Origin: Blastococcus mobilis | GTDB taxonomy: Bacteria > Actinomycetota > Actinomycetes > Mycobacteriales > Geodermatophilaceae | Length of the DNA: 64,000 nucleotides | Reading direction: 5' to 3' | NCBI RefSeq assembly: GCF_900188025.1 | Contig: NZ_FZNO01000001.1 | Coordinates: forward strand, 1-64,000 | Shown here: piece by piece, positions 8,436 to 16,779 of the stretch | How positions within the stretch are numbered: the stretch's first letter is position 1 | Layout of the letters: each line of letters opens with the position of its first letter | Notes under the pieces: model-generated | Told to the model about the DNA's origin: nothing | What the model saw: the letters and a program-made list of their open reading frames with translations, nothing else | Databases searched by the model: none | Made by a program: the position numbers and the translations under genes

Positions 8436-9415
8436 ATCGAAGGACCACTGCCAGGATGGCGGCCGTCTCGGCCCTCGCGCTCGGCCTGGCCGCCTGCGGT
8501 GGGGACGACGGCGGCGGTGACGGCGGGGGCGGCGGCGGCCAGGACACGTACGAGGTCGCGTTCGTCCAGGGCGTGGCGGGCGACGAGTTCTACATCACGA
8601 TGGAGTGCGGGATCCAGGAGGCGGCCCAGGACCTCGGGGTCGAGGTGACGGTCCAGGGCCCCCAGCAGTTCGACCCGGCCCTGCAGACCCCGATCGTCGA
8701 CAGCGTCGTGGCCAGCCAGCCGGACGGGCTGCTCATCGCCCCGACCGACGTCAGCGCCATGTACCGCCCGATCAAGGTCGCGGCGGACGCCGGCATCACC
8801 GTCGGTCTCGTCGACACGACCCTGGAGGACCCGTCCATGGCGGTCACCCAGGTCGCCTCGGACAACGAGGGTGGCGGCGCGGCGGCCTTCCAGGCCATCC
8901 AGGAGGCGAATCCCGAGGGCGGCACGGTGCTCGTCGTCGGGCACGAGCCCGGCATCAGCACCAACGAGGCGCGGATCAAGGGCTTCCTCGACGCCCTGGC
9001 CGAGGACCCGAAGTTTACGGCCCTGCCGACGCAGTACGCGCAGAACGACCCCGCCGAGGGCGCCCGGATCGTCACCTCGACCCTCCAGGCCCACCCCGAC
9101 CTGATCGGCATCTTCGGCACCAACCTGTTCGCGGCGGAGGGCGCCGCGACCGGGCTGCGCCAAGCCGGCGCCCAGGAGCAGGTGACCGTCGTCGGCTTCG
9201 ACGCCGGCCCGGCCCAGGTCGAGGCGCTGGAGGCCGGGACCGTCCAGGCCCTCGTCGCCCAGCAGCCGGCGGAGATCGGGCGCCAGGGTCTCGAGCAGGT
9301 GGTGGCCTCGCTGAACGGCGAGGAGCCGGAGGCGGAGATCCAGACCGATTTCACGATCATCACGAAGGAGAACCTGGCCGACAACCAGGACGCCCTCTAC
9401 CGCTCCGACTGCTGA
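8432..9415 (+). CDS. sugar ABC transporter substrate-binding lipoprotein (RbsB/FrcB type)
   Basis: GTG 8432 overlaps the permease stop and is preceded by AAGGAAG. The N terminus is a lipoprotein signal peptide ending in the lipobox LAAC (Cys about residue 21), followed by a Gly/Asp-rich linker. The rest is a periplasmic-binding-protein-4 domain (VAFVQGVAGDEFYITMECG near the start, then VVASQPDGLLIAPTD, IFGTNLFAAEGAATG and VVGFDAGPAQVEALEAG). It captures the sugar outside the membrane and delivers it to the permease. Two strong hairpins follow the gene, so transcription of the LacI-ABC operon probably ends here. Confidence 0.92.
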   Translation: MNRRTTARMAAVSALALGLAACGGDDGGGDGGGGGGQDTYEVAFVQGVAGDEFYITMECGIQEAAQDLGVEVTVQGPQQFDPALQTPIVDSVVASQPDGLLIAPTDVSAMYRPIKVAADAGITVGLVDTTLEDPSMAVTQVASDNEGGGAAAFQAIQEANPEGGTVLVVGHEPGISTNEARIKGFLDALAEDPKFTALPTQYAQNDPAEGARIVTSTLQAHPDLIGIFGTNLFAAEGAATGLRQAGAQEQVTVVGFDAGPAQVEALEAGTVQALVAQQPAEIGRQGLEQVVASLNGEEPEAEIQTDFTIITKENLADNQDALYRSDC

Positions 9416-9423
9416 TCCGCGGT

Positions 9424-9447
9424 GCCGGCGCGGTCTGCCGCGCCGGC
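9424..9447. terminator. hairpin after the sugar ABC operon
   Basis: GCCGGCGCGG (9424-9433) pairs perfectly with CCGCGCCGGC (9438-9447) around a 4-base TCTG loop, 8 bases after the binding-protein stop. There is no T-run, as is usual for actinobacterial terminators. Confidence 0.65.
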
Positions 9448-9455
9448 CCCCGGGG

Positions 9456-9500
9456 ACGAGCGACGCCCCGTCCCTCCCCGGGGGACGAGGCGTCGCTCGT
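9456..9500. terminator. second, bidirectional hairpin between convergent genes
   Basis: ACGAGCGACGCC (9456-9467) and GGCGTCGCTCGT (9489-9500) form a perfect 12-bp stem with a 21-base loop. It lies between the ends of the ABC operon (+) and the P-loop kinase gene (-), so it can serve both. Confidence 0.65.
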
Positions 9501-9515
9501 GCTCCGGGGGGCGGG

Positions 9516-10223
9516 TCAGCCGGGGACGGGCAGCTCCGTCCCGTCCGGGGATCTCTCGGGCATGTCGAGGTGCACGACGAGTTCGGCACGCGACCGCGAC
9601 GTCTCGACCGTTCGGCCGTTGCGTCCGTCCACGGTGCGGACCCAGTCCTCGGCTGCCTGCCGTTCATGACCGAACGACTCGCGGCGACGGATCAGGCGTT
9701 GCTCACGGATCTCCGGTGGGACGTCGAGGTACCACAGCTGGTCCAAGCAGGCGCGCACCGCGGACCAGCCGTGGTCCTCCCGGAGCAGGTAGTTGCCCTC
9801 CGTGATGACCAGCGGAACGTCCGGGAACACCGGAACGGCGCTGCCGATGGGCTCCTCGTGAGCGCGGTCGAAGACGGGCCCGTAGATCGGTCCTGGGGAC
9901 CGCGCCCGCAGTCGGGTCAGCAGGGCGACGTAGCCGTCGACGTCGAAGGTGTCGGGCGCGCCCTTGCGATCGCTGCGCCCCAGGCGCCGCAACTCCACGT
10001 TGGCGTGGTGGAACCCATCCATCCCCACCAGGGCCGCCTGGTCGCCGAGCGAGGGGAGCAGGGCCGCGCACAGGGTCGATTTGCCCGCCCCCGGCGCACC
10101 GGTGATGCCGAGGATGCGCCGGGAACCGGGACGCGCCAGGGCCGCGGCGCGATCGACCAGCTGTTGCAGCGACTCGCGGACGACCGGGGGCGGGCCGGTG
10201 CGGGACCGGGGTGCCTGGTGCAC
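9516..10223 (-). CDS. FrcK-like P-loop kinase (uridine kinase / pantothenate kinase fold)
   Basis: The start GTG 10223 follows an AGAGGACAGG ribosome region; the frame stays open further upstream but that part reads across the promoter region. The 235-residue protein has Walker A GAPGAGKST about residue 45, then GMDGFHHAN, a Walker-B-like VITEGNYLL and a LID-type arginine cluster RRRESFG. Related proteins include FrcK, encoded with the rhizobial fructose importer FrcBCA, and YggC-type nucleoside/sugar kinases. Its place beside an FrcBCA-like importer suggests it phosphorylates the imported sugar or a nucleoside-like derivative; the substrate is unproven. Confidence 0.75.
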   Translation of the reverse strand: MHQAPRSRTGPPPVVRESLQQLVDRAAALARPGSRRILGITGAPGAGKSTLCAALLPSLGDQAALVGMDGFHHANVELRRLGRSDRKGAPDTFDVDGYVALLTRLRARSPGPIYGPVFDRAHEEPIGSAVPVFPDVPLVITEGNYLLREDHGWSAVRACLDQLWYLDVPPEIREQRLIRRRESFGHERQAAEDWVRTVDGRNGRTVETSRSRAELVVHLDMPERSPDGTELPVPG

Positions 10224-10339
10224 GGGGTCCTGTCCTCTCTGTCTGGCCGTCGAGCGTTGCCGGGACGGAGACCGACGGCCATCCCTGCGGCACGGTAGGG
10301 ACGCTGCGACATCCATATCAACGCGATCCTCCAGGTCCA

Positions 10340-10353
10340 TGTCATCGGTGACA
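10340..10353. promoter_or_regulatory. candidate LacI-family operator, copy 2
   Basis: TGTCATCGGTGACA forms the core of an 18-base near-perfect palindrome (10338-10355, arms CATGTCA/TGACATG) centred on CG. It lies in the gap between the divergent FrcK-like kinase and SDR genes. It differs from copy 1 at only 2 of 14 positions. Confidence 0.65.
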
Positions 10354-10445
10354 TGAAGGGGCGGACTGTGGTTGCATCGCTGCAGCACCGGCCGCTGGAT
10401 GCCGGAATCCGACCGTGCTGGACCCTGCTGAGGAGATGCGCTGAC

Positions 10446-11174
10446 ATGACGGACTTCGACGGCCGAACCGTTCTGGTCACCGGTGCGACCGGGGGCATCG
10501 GGGGCACCACGGTCCGCCAGCTGGTGGCCGCCGGGGCCGACGTCATCGCCACTGGCCGTTCGGTCGAAGGTCTGGAGGCGCTCTCCGCCGAAACCGGCGC
10601 GCGCACGCTCGCCTTCGACCTCACGTCCGAGGACAGCGTCCGCTCGGCGCTCGAGGGACTGGACCTGTGGGGCGTCGTCAACTGCGGCGGTTTCGGCGGG
10701 GAGATCGCCACTCCGATGGAGACCGACATCGCCGTCTTCGACAAGGTGATCAGCATCAACGCCCGCGGCGCGCTGCTGGTGACGAAGTACGCCTCCGCCT
10801 CGATGATCCGCCTCGGCCAGGGCGGTGCCATCGTGAACGTCTCCAGCCAGGCGAGTCTCGTGGCGTTGTCCGGCCACATCTCCTACGGCTCCTCGAAGGC
10901 GGCGCTGGACAACATCACCCGCGTTTCGGCGCTCGAGCTCGGCAGGTACGGCATCCGCGTCAACAGCGTGAACCCCACCGTGGTGATGACGGAGATGTCG
11001 GCGTTCTACTGGGGACGTCCGGAGATCCAGGGACCGTTCCTCGAGCAGATGCCCCTCGGACGGTGGGCCACCGAGGACGAGATCGCCGCGCCGATCGTCT
11101 TCCTGCTGAGCGACGGTGCGTCGATGATCTCCGGGGTCTCCCTGCCCATCGACGGTGGCTACACCGCCCGGTGA
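10446..11174 (+). CDS. short-chain dehydrogenase, L-xylulose reductase/carbonyl reductase type
   Basis: ATG 10446 has AGGAG 10 bases upstream; an in-frame ATG at 10353 lies inside the operator and was rejected. The 242-residue protein has the Rossmann motif TGATGGIGG, the active-site Ser in NVSSQASLVAL and the YxxxK pair SYGSSKAAL at about residue 146. The stretch RYGIRVNSVNPTVVMTEM is characteristic of the DCXR (dicarbonyl/L-xylulose reductase) branch, which interconverts L-xylulose and xylitol and other ketose/polyol pairs using NADP(H). It starts an apparent operon with the second LacI regulator and mannitol dehydrogenase. Confidence 0.82.
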   Translation: MTDFDGRTVLVTGATGGIGGTTVRQLVAAGADVIATGRSVEGLEALSAETGARTLAFDLTSEDSVRSALEGLDLWGVVNCGGFGGEIATPMETDIAVFDKVISINARGALLVTKYASASMIRLGQGGAIVNVSSQASLVALSGHISYGSSKAALDNITRVSALELGRYGIRVNSVNPTVVMTEMSAFYWGRPEIQGPFLEQMPLGRWATEDEIAAPIVFLLSDGASMISGVSLPIDGGYTAR

Positions 11175-11217
11175 GCGTGACTAGGTCGCTCTCCGGGGGT
11201 CGGGGGGCCGTTCCGCG

Positions 11218-12393
11218 ATGACGACGATGCGGGACGTCGCCGTCCTCGCGAAGGTCAGCGCCAAGACGGTGTCCCGCGTCTTCAACGACGACCCGCACGT
11301 GCTGCCGGAGACGAGGGCGCGGGTCGCCGATGCGATGCGGGAGCTGGGCTACGTGCCCAACTCCCTCGCCCGCACCTTCCGCACCGGCCGGTCCCCGGTC
11401 CTGGGCGTGGCCGTGCCGGACATCGCCGACCCCTTCTTCGCCGTCATCGCCAAGGCGGTGGAGGAGGTCGCGGCCCGTGCCGACATGGGGGTCGTGGTGA
11501 GCAGCCTCGGGTACGACCCGCAGCGGGAGGCGGGCGCGCTCGAATCACTGCTCCGCCGCTCCCTCAGCGGGCTGGTCGTCGCACCCACGTCGCAGGACCA
11601 GGGCCATCTCGGCACCTGGGCCGCCCGGCTCCCCGTCGTCTTCGTCGACCGCCCTCCCCGGGGACTGACCGCCGACGCCTTCCTCGGGGACGACCACGAG
11701 GGCGGCCGGATCGCCACCGAGCACCTGATCTCCCACGGCCACCGGGAGATCGCCTTCGTCGGGGACGACCCACGGACGTCCACGACCGGCCAGCGACTCG
11801 CCGGCTACCGGTCGGCCCTGGTGGATGCGGGACTCGAGCCGAGCGGGAACCTCGTCACCTTCGGCGCCTGGGGCTCCCGCGGTGCCTCGGATTCCTGCAG
11901 CCGGTCCGCCCCCGATGGTGCCACCGATCCCTCACGCGCCGAGCAGGTGGTCGGTCGTCTCCGCCGGGCCGGTCCGCCCCCGACGGCGCTCGTCAGCGCC
12001 GATGCCCGCACGACGATGACCCTCGTCCCGGCGCTGGCCGGCAGCACCTGGGCCGTCGTCGGCTTCGGCGACTTCCCGATGGCGCACATGCTCTCGCCGG
12101 CACTGACCGTCATCGACCAGGACCCCGCGACCCTCGGGCACATGGCTGCCGAACGCGTGATCCAGCGGCTCGCCACGCCCGGACGCCGCTTCCGCAGGCG
12201 CACCGTCACCCCGGTCCGGCTCGTGGAGCGACGATCGTGCTGGTCTCCCGCCCAGTCGGCGGTCCTGTTCCCCAGCTCCTTCCCGGGTGCGGGGCCCAGC
12301 GCCTCGCACGTCCAGGCCGCAACGCCCGACGCCCACGCCCACCGGCCGGCCGCGATCCCGGTCCCGTCGCTCGTGGAGGAGCCGACACCGTGA
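11218..12393 (+). CDS. LacI-family transcriptional regulator (paralogue)
   Basis: The N terminus is a LacI helix-turn-helix (TMRDVAVLAKVSAKTVSRVFN) whose recognition residues VSAKTVSRV equal those of the regulator at 5409, and the two proteins align through the effector domain (AVPDIADPFFAVI, VVGFGDFPMAH). This supports recognition of the same operator. After the family end (VTPVRLVERRS) comes a tail of about 55 residues rich in Ala, Ser and Pro that runs to a stop overlapping the next start by 4 bases. The gene lies between two polyol enzymes, so it is probably an autoregulated repressor of the SDR-mannitol dehydrogenase operon. Confidence 0.9.
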   Translation: MTTMRDVAVLAKVSAKTVSRVFNDDPHVLPETRARVADAMRELGYVPNSLARTFRTGRSPVLGVAVPDIADPFFAVIAKAVEEVAARADMGVVVSSLGYDPQREAGALESLLRRSLSGLVVAPTSQDQGHLGTWAARLPVVFVDRPPRGLTADAFLGDDHEGGRIATEHLISHGHREIAFVGDDPRTSTTGQRLAGYRSALVDAGLEPSGNLVTFGAWGSRGASDSCSRSAPDGATDPSRAEQVVGRLRRAGPPPTALVSADARTTMTLVPALAGSTWAVVGFGDFPMAHMLSPALTVIDQDPATLGHMAAERVIQRLATPGRRFRRRTVTPVRLVERRSCWSPAQSAVLFPSSFPGAGPSASHVQAATPDAHAHRPAAIPVPSLVEEPTP

Positions 12394-13874
12394 CCACCTC
12401 GCTCCTTCGTCAGACGACCTTGGCGACGCTGCCCCAGACGGTGCGGCGACCGACGTATGACCGCGCCGCCGTCCGCAGTGGCGTCGTTCACCTGGGTGTC
12501 GGCGGTTTCCACCGCTCGCACCAAGCCGTCTACTTCGACCGCCTGCTCGCGCGAGGGCACGCCGACTGGGGCATCACCGGGGTCGGCGTGCTCGCCGTCG
12601 ACCGGCCGCTCCATGCGGCGCTGCGGGCCCAGGACGGGCTCTACACCCTCGTGCTCAAGGCCGCCGACGGGTCGATCGAGCCGTCGGTCATCGGTTCGCT
12701 GCGGGACCTCCTGCTGCTGGAGGAGGACCCGGAGGCGGTCCTGGGGGTGATGGCCGCGCCGGCGACGCGCATGGTGACCATGACGATCACCGAGGGCGGG
12801 TACAGCACCGACAAGACCACCGGCCGGTTCCGTCTGGACGACGCGCTGGCCGCCGACCTCGGGAGGCCGCTGCCGCGCACCGCCTTCGGGTTGCTCACCG
12901 AGGCGCTGCGTCGGCGGCGGGATGCCGGGACGCCGCCCTTCACCGTCGTCTCCTGCGACAACGTCGAGGGCAACGGCAATCTCGCCCGCCAGACCCTGAT
13001 CGAGTTCGCGCGGCTCCAGCAGGCCGACGGCGAGGACGGCATGGCGGACTGGATCGCCGCCACCGTCGCCTTTCCCAACTCCATGGTGGACCGGATCACG
13101 CCGGCCACCACCGACGAGGACCGTCGGCGGCTGACGGCCGAGACCGGCGTCGTGGACCAGTGGCCGGTCGTGGCCGAGCCGTACCTGCAGTGGGTCCTCG
13201 AGGACCGGTTCAGCCACGCGCGTCCGCCCCTGGACGAGGTCGGGGTCCAACTCGTGGAGGACGTTCGCCCGTACGAGCTGATGAAACTGCGCCTGCTCAA
13301 CGCCAGCCACCAGGTCCTGTCCTACCTCGGATATCTGGCCGGGCACCGCAGGGTCGACGAGGTGCTCGCTGATCCGGTCTTCGCCGAGCTGGTCGAGCGG
13401 TACATGCGCGTCGAGGCCACGCCGACGCTCCCGCCGGTACCGGACACCGACCTCGCCGAGTACCGGCGCAGCCTGCTCGAACGCTTCGCCAACCCCGCCG
13501 TCAGCGACACCCTCGCCCGCAACTGCGCGGAGGGCTCCGAGCGCATCGCGACCTTCCTCCTCCCGGTCATCCGCGACCAGCTCAGCCACGGCGGTCCGAT
13601 CGACATCGCCGTGCTGGCCGTGGCCGCATGGGCCCGGTACGCCGCAGGGACCGACGAGGACGGCAACCCGATCGCCGTGGTGGACGCCCGCTTGGAGCAG
13701 TTGATCCCGCTGGTGCGGTCCCAGCACGAGGATCCGCTGGCCGTTCTGACGCTCGAGGAGGTCTTCGGCGATCTCGTCGGCGACGAGCGGTTTCGTGGTG
13801 CCTACTCGCGGTCCGCAGCGTTGCTGAACCGGCTGGGAGCCCGCGGGGCGGTGGCGCACCTCGTCACCTCGTGA
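12390..13874 (+). CDS. mannitol 2-dehydrogenase (polyol-specific long-chain dehydrogenase)
   Basis: GTG 12390 overlaps the LacI stop by 4 bases. The 494-residue length matches mannitol 2-dehydrogenases and fructuronate reductases. Visible motifs are the dinucleotide-binding VVHLGVGGFHRSHQAVY near residue 31, TITEGGY, SCDNVEGNG and the catalytic signature KLRLLNASHQ (Lys near 299, Asn and His following). The family oxidises D-mannitol to D-fructose, or D-arabinitol to D-xylulose, with NAD(P). Its product would enter the kinase/aldolase route in the same island. Confidence 0.9.
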   Translation: MTTSLLRQTTLATLPQTVRRPTYDRAAVRSGVVHLGVGGFHRSHQAVYFDRLLARGHADWGITGVGVLAVDRPLHAALRAQDGLYTLVLKAADGSIEPSVIGSLRDLLLLEEDPEAVLGVMAAPATRMVTMTITEGGYSTDKTTGRFRLDDALAADLGRPLPRTAFGLLTEALRRRRDAGTPPFTVVSCDNVEGNGNLARQTLIEFARLQQADGEDGMADWIAATVAFPNSMVDRITPATTDEDRRRLTAETGVVDQWPVVAEPYLQWVLEDRFSHARPPLDEVGVQLVEDVRPYELMKLRLLNASHQVLSYLGYLAGHRRVDEVLADPVFAELVERYMRVEATPTLPPVPDTDLAEYRRSLLERFANPAVSDTLARNCAEGSERIATFLLPVIRDQLSHGGPIDIAVLAVAAWARYAAGTDEDGNPIAVVDARLEQLIPLVRSQHEDPLAVLTLEEVFGDLVGDERFRGAYSRSAALLNRLGARGAVAHLVTS

Positions 13875-13980
13875 CCGCCAGGCCTCTCCCACCTGGTGTC
13901 GTCACACAGCCCCCGGGGCGACGATGTTCGAACCGGACCTGCGGTCCATCGGCCCCGAGGTGGAGGTCTGGACACCCGGT

Positions 13981-14116
13981 GGTGGGTGTCGGCGTAGTTG
14001 ACCCCCGCGGTGGAGACGTCGTAGAGCTGCTGGCCCGGACCGGGTACAGGCTCCGGGAGGTCGATGACGTCGAGGACCTCGGGACCGTGAAAGCGGGTGA
14101 TCTGCACGGCTCGCAT
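13981..14116 (-). pseudogene. truncated quinone oxidoreductase 5' end, copy A
   Basis: The minus strand from ATG 14116 reads MRAVQITRFHGPEVLDVIDL, then PEPVPGPGQQLYDVSTAGVNYADTHH. This is the N-terminal 45 or so residues of a zinc-type quinone oxidoreductase (QorA group, normally about 320 residues). After YADTHH the similarity stops and the frame continues as unrelated sequence. The catalytic and NADP-binding parts are absent. Copy B at 26259 breaks at the same codon. Confidence 0.75.
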
Positions 14117-14479
14117 GGGCCGAGGTCAGGGCGCCCGACGAGGGCTCTCGCTGCGAGGGCGAGAACGACGTGGTGCCCGCCCCGTGCCTCGTCCGCGCGC
14201 GTCCACGCCCGCGCGTGCCGACAGGTACTACTGTGGGTCCAGCAAGCGCCCAGGCACGCGCCGCTCGGTCGGCAACGGCTTTCGTTCTGCCGAGGGTGCC
14301 CCCGGCGATGGACCCGGCGGCTGAGGTCCCCACCGTGGCCGGCCGTCCGCGCGGAGGCATCGATCTCTCGTGGGTCGTGGCGGAGCAGGGTCCCGGCTCA
14401 CGGCCTCCGCCGTCGGGTTGGGGGCTGTCTTCGGCAGCCTGCCGTCGCAGCCGCGCCGGGCATGGCAGAGGAGGAGTTC
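14117..14479. other. gene-free stretch upstream of the SNF2 helicase
   Basis: No convincing coding sequence or repeat is seen. The bases just before 14480 hold the AGGAGG ribosome site of the helicase (14469-14474). A promoter for the helicase presumably lies here, but no clear -10/-35 pair stands out. Confidence 0.4.
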
Positions 14480-16642
14480 GTGGCTCGACCAGGCCGTCGC
14501 CCGACGGGCGCGCGCCGCAACGCCCCGCGCAACCAGCGGCGCGTCCGCGGTGGCGACGACGTCATGGCGGTGCTCGCCCGCTCCGTCCGTGACGTCGAGG
14601 CGGCCATCCAGCGTCGCGCCGCGACGCCCTCTGTGCGCGCCGAGTTCCAGGCCGTCGCTCTGCTGCTGCGCGAGGAGCGCGCCCGTGTGCTGGCGGACCA
14701 GACCGGCAGCGCCACCTCCCGGGCCGAGCAGCTCAAGCGCCTGGACGGGATCGCCGCGATCCTCGCGAGGGTGGCCGTGCGCGACTCGGCACTCCTCGCA
14801 CTGCTGGCGGACGACGCCGTCGCCTCCGACGCTGCCAGGTCACGCAAGCGGGACATGCTGAGGGTCGCCGGTATCGAGCCCGTCCCCGACGCGCCGCCGC
14901 CGGCAGAGCCGGCCGCCTCCTCGGCGTTCGCCGAACGCCGGGTGGTGCCGCAGTCGGTCATCTCGCGGCAGCTGGCCAACCCCTTCCTCGCCCCCGATTT
15001 CTCCGCCGCGCGGCCGGCTCCACCACGTCCGCGCCGGCTGGCCGGCTGGGAGCTGCTCGGCCCGCTGCTCAGCTCGTTCGAGCGCGCCGGCGGCGGCGCC
15101 CCGGCCTGCATGGAACTCCCTGAGCCGGCTCCGTGGCACGTCCCCGCCGGCCTGGAGCTGATGCCGCACCAGGCCCGGCTGGTGGCCGCGGCCGCCGCCG
15201 GCCACCGGACCTTCCTGCTCGCCGACGAGCCGGGCCTGGGCAAGACGGCGCAGTCGCTGCTGGCCGCCGAGGCGGCGAACGCCTACCCGCTGCTCGTGGT
15301 CGTGCCGAACGTGGTCAAGACGAACTGGGCCCGCGAGGCAGGCCGCTGGACGCCGCACCGCCCGGCGACGGTGATCCAGGGCAACGGCGAGAGGATCGAC
15401 GGCTTCGCCGACATCGTCGTCGTCAACTACGAGGTGCTCGACCGGCACGTCGACTGGCTGGGCGACTTCGGCTTCCGCGGCATGGTCGTCGACGAGGCGC
15501 ACTTCATCAAGAACAAGACCTCGCAGCGGTCGCAGCACGTGCTGGAGCTCTCCGATCGCATCCGGTCGCGCATCGCACGCCCGCTCCTCATGGCGCTCAC
15601 CGGCACCCCGCTGATCAACGACATCGACGACTTCCGCGCCATCTGGCAGTTCCTGGGCTGGATCGACGACACCCAGCCGGTCGGCGAGCTGATGGACTGC
15701 CTGGAGGATGCCGGCCTGACCCCGGCGGACCCCGGGTTCTATCCGGCCGCTCGCCAGTGCGTCATCGACCTCGGCATCGTCCGTCGTCGCAAGGTCGACG
15801 TGGCGGCCGACATCCCCGCGCGCCGCATCGCCGATCTGCCCGTCGAGCTCGACGACAAGGCCGGCCGGTCGATCCGGGCGGCCGAGCGGGACCTCGCGCG
15901 CCGGCTGGTGTCCCGGTACGAGAGCGCCCTGGCGGCCCGCGCGTCCGACACCGTCGTGTCAGGCATCGACAGCCGCATCGACATGGACCTCGTGCGTCGG
16001 GTGGCCGGCCGGGAACTCAAGGAGACGAGCACGACGTCGACCGGCGAGAACGTCTTCAGCATGATGCGGCGCATCGGACAGGCGAAGGCCGGCCTCGCCG
16101 CGGACTACGCCGCGCAGCTCGCCCGAGGCGCGGGCAAGGTGGTGTTCTTCGCCAAGCACGTCGACGTCATGGACGTCGCCGAGGAGAGCCTCGAGAGGCT
16201 CGGGGTGCGCTACTCGTCGATCCGCGGCGACCAGACGCCCACCTCGCGGCAGAAGAACATCGACGCCTTCGTGAACGATCCGGACGTCGCCGTCGCGGTC
16301 TGCTCCCTGACCGCGGCCGGGGTGGGGCTCAACCTCCAGGTCGCCTCCAACATCGTGCTGGCAGAGCTGTCCTGGACCGATGCGGAGCAGACGCAGGCCA
16401 TCGACCGCAGCCACCGCATCGGGCAGACCGAACCCGTCACCGCGTGGCGGATCATCGCCGCGCAGACCCTCGACGCCCGGATCGCCGAGCTGATCGACAG
16501 CAAGGCCGGGCTGGCCGCGCGGGCGCTCGACGGCTCCGACGAGGGGGCGCAGTCCTCGGCCGACGTCCAGCTCGAGGCCCTCGTCGCGTTGCTGACCGAC
16601 GCGTTGTCGCAGGCGCCGGAGACTTCCCGCACCCGCCGCTGA
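14480..16642 (+). CDS. SNF2-family DEAD/DEAH-box helicase
   Basis: Start GTG 14480 is chosen for the AGGAGG site 5 bases upstream; ATG 14462 is possible. The 720-residue protein has an N-terminal helical segment of about 230 residues, then the ATPase core: Walker A in ADEPGLGKT (about 253; the family usually has DEMGLGKT), VVPNVVKTNW, Walker B VVDEAHFIKN (about 337) and ALTGTPLIND. The second RecA domain follows with VVFFAKHVD, SIRGDQTP, AGVGLNLQ and the Arg-finger motif QAIDRSHRIGQ. Such proteins translocate on double-stranded DNA and remodel DNA-bound proteins. No methylase, nuclease or DISARM partner is adjacent. Confidence 0.9.
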   Translation: MARPGRRPTGARRNAPRNQRRVRGGDDVMAVLARSVRDVEAAIQRRAATPSVRAEFQAVALLLREERARVLADQTGSATSRAEQLKRLDGIAAILARVAVRDSALLALLADDAVASDAARSRKRDMLRVAGIEPVPDAPPPAEPAASSAFAERRVVPQSVISRQLANPFLAPDFSAARPAPPRPRRLAGWELLGPLLSSFERAGGGAPACMELPEPAPWHVPAGLELMPHQARLVAAAAAGHRTFLLADEPGLGKTAQSLLAAEAANAYPLLVVVPNVVKTNWAREAGRWTPHRPATVIQGNGERIDGFADIVVVNYEVLDRHVDWLGDFGFRGMVVDEAHFIKNKTSQRSQHVLELSDRIRSRIARPLLMALTGTPLINDIDDFRAIWQFLGWIDDTQPVGELMDCLEDAGLTPADPGFYPAARQCVIDLGIVRRRKVDVAADIPARRIADLPVELDDKAGRSIRAAERDLARRLVSRYESALAARASDTVVSGIDSRIDMDLVRRVAGRELKETSTTSTGENVFSMMRRIGQAKAGLAADYAAQLARGAGKVVFFAKHVDVMDVAEESLERLGVRYSSIRGDQTPTSRQKNIDAFVNDPDVAVAVCSLTAAGVGLNLQVASNIVLAELSWTDAEQTQAIDRSHRIGQTEPVTAWRIIAAQTLDARIAELIDSKAGLAARALDGSDEGAQSSADVQLEALVALLTDALSQAPETSRTRR

Positions 16643-16662
16643 CCCGAGTAGCGCCGTGGGCC

Positions 16663-16779
16663 TCAGGTGCCGCGCTCGGTGCACTGGCTGAGAGTCGTGG
16701 CGGTCACGGCCAGGTGTGGGCGAGCAGTTCGGCCGCCGCTCGGGGTCGCGGGAGAGAGGGTCACCTCCTCCAGCGCCCG
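16663..16779 (-). pseudogene. possible decayed DUF222/13E12 (HNH protein) fragment
   Basis: The minus-strand peptide RALEEVTLSPATPSGG followed by RPHLAVTATTL resembles the centre of the actinobacterial DUF222/13E12 family, where a RALE segment precedes a GGxRPHLxVTV segment. It stops right after. The match is from memory of the family pattern and is weak. No HNH motif is found nearby. Confidence 0.25.

Noticed and set aside
11805-13892. A minus-strand frame of 695 codons
   Set aside because: It is antisense to the second LacI gene and mannitol dehydrogenase, both of which have full motif sets.
14480-16642. The SNF2 helicase as part of a DISARM-like or other phage-defence system
   Set aside because: No methylase, DrmA/B/C-type protein, PLD nuclease or other defence gene is adjacent.
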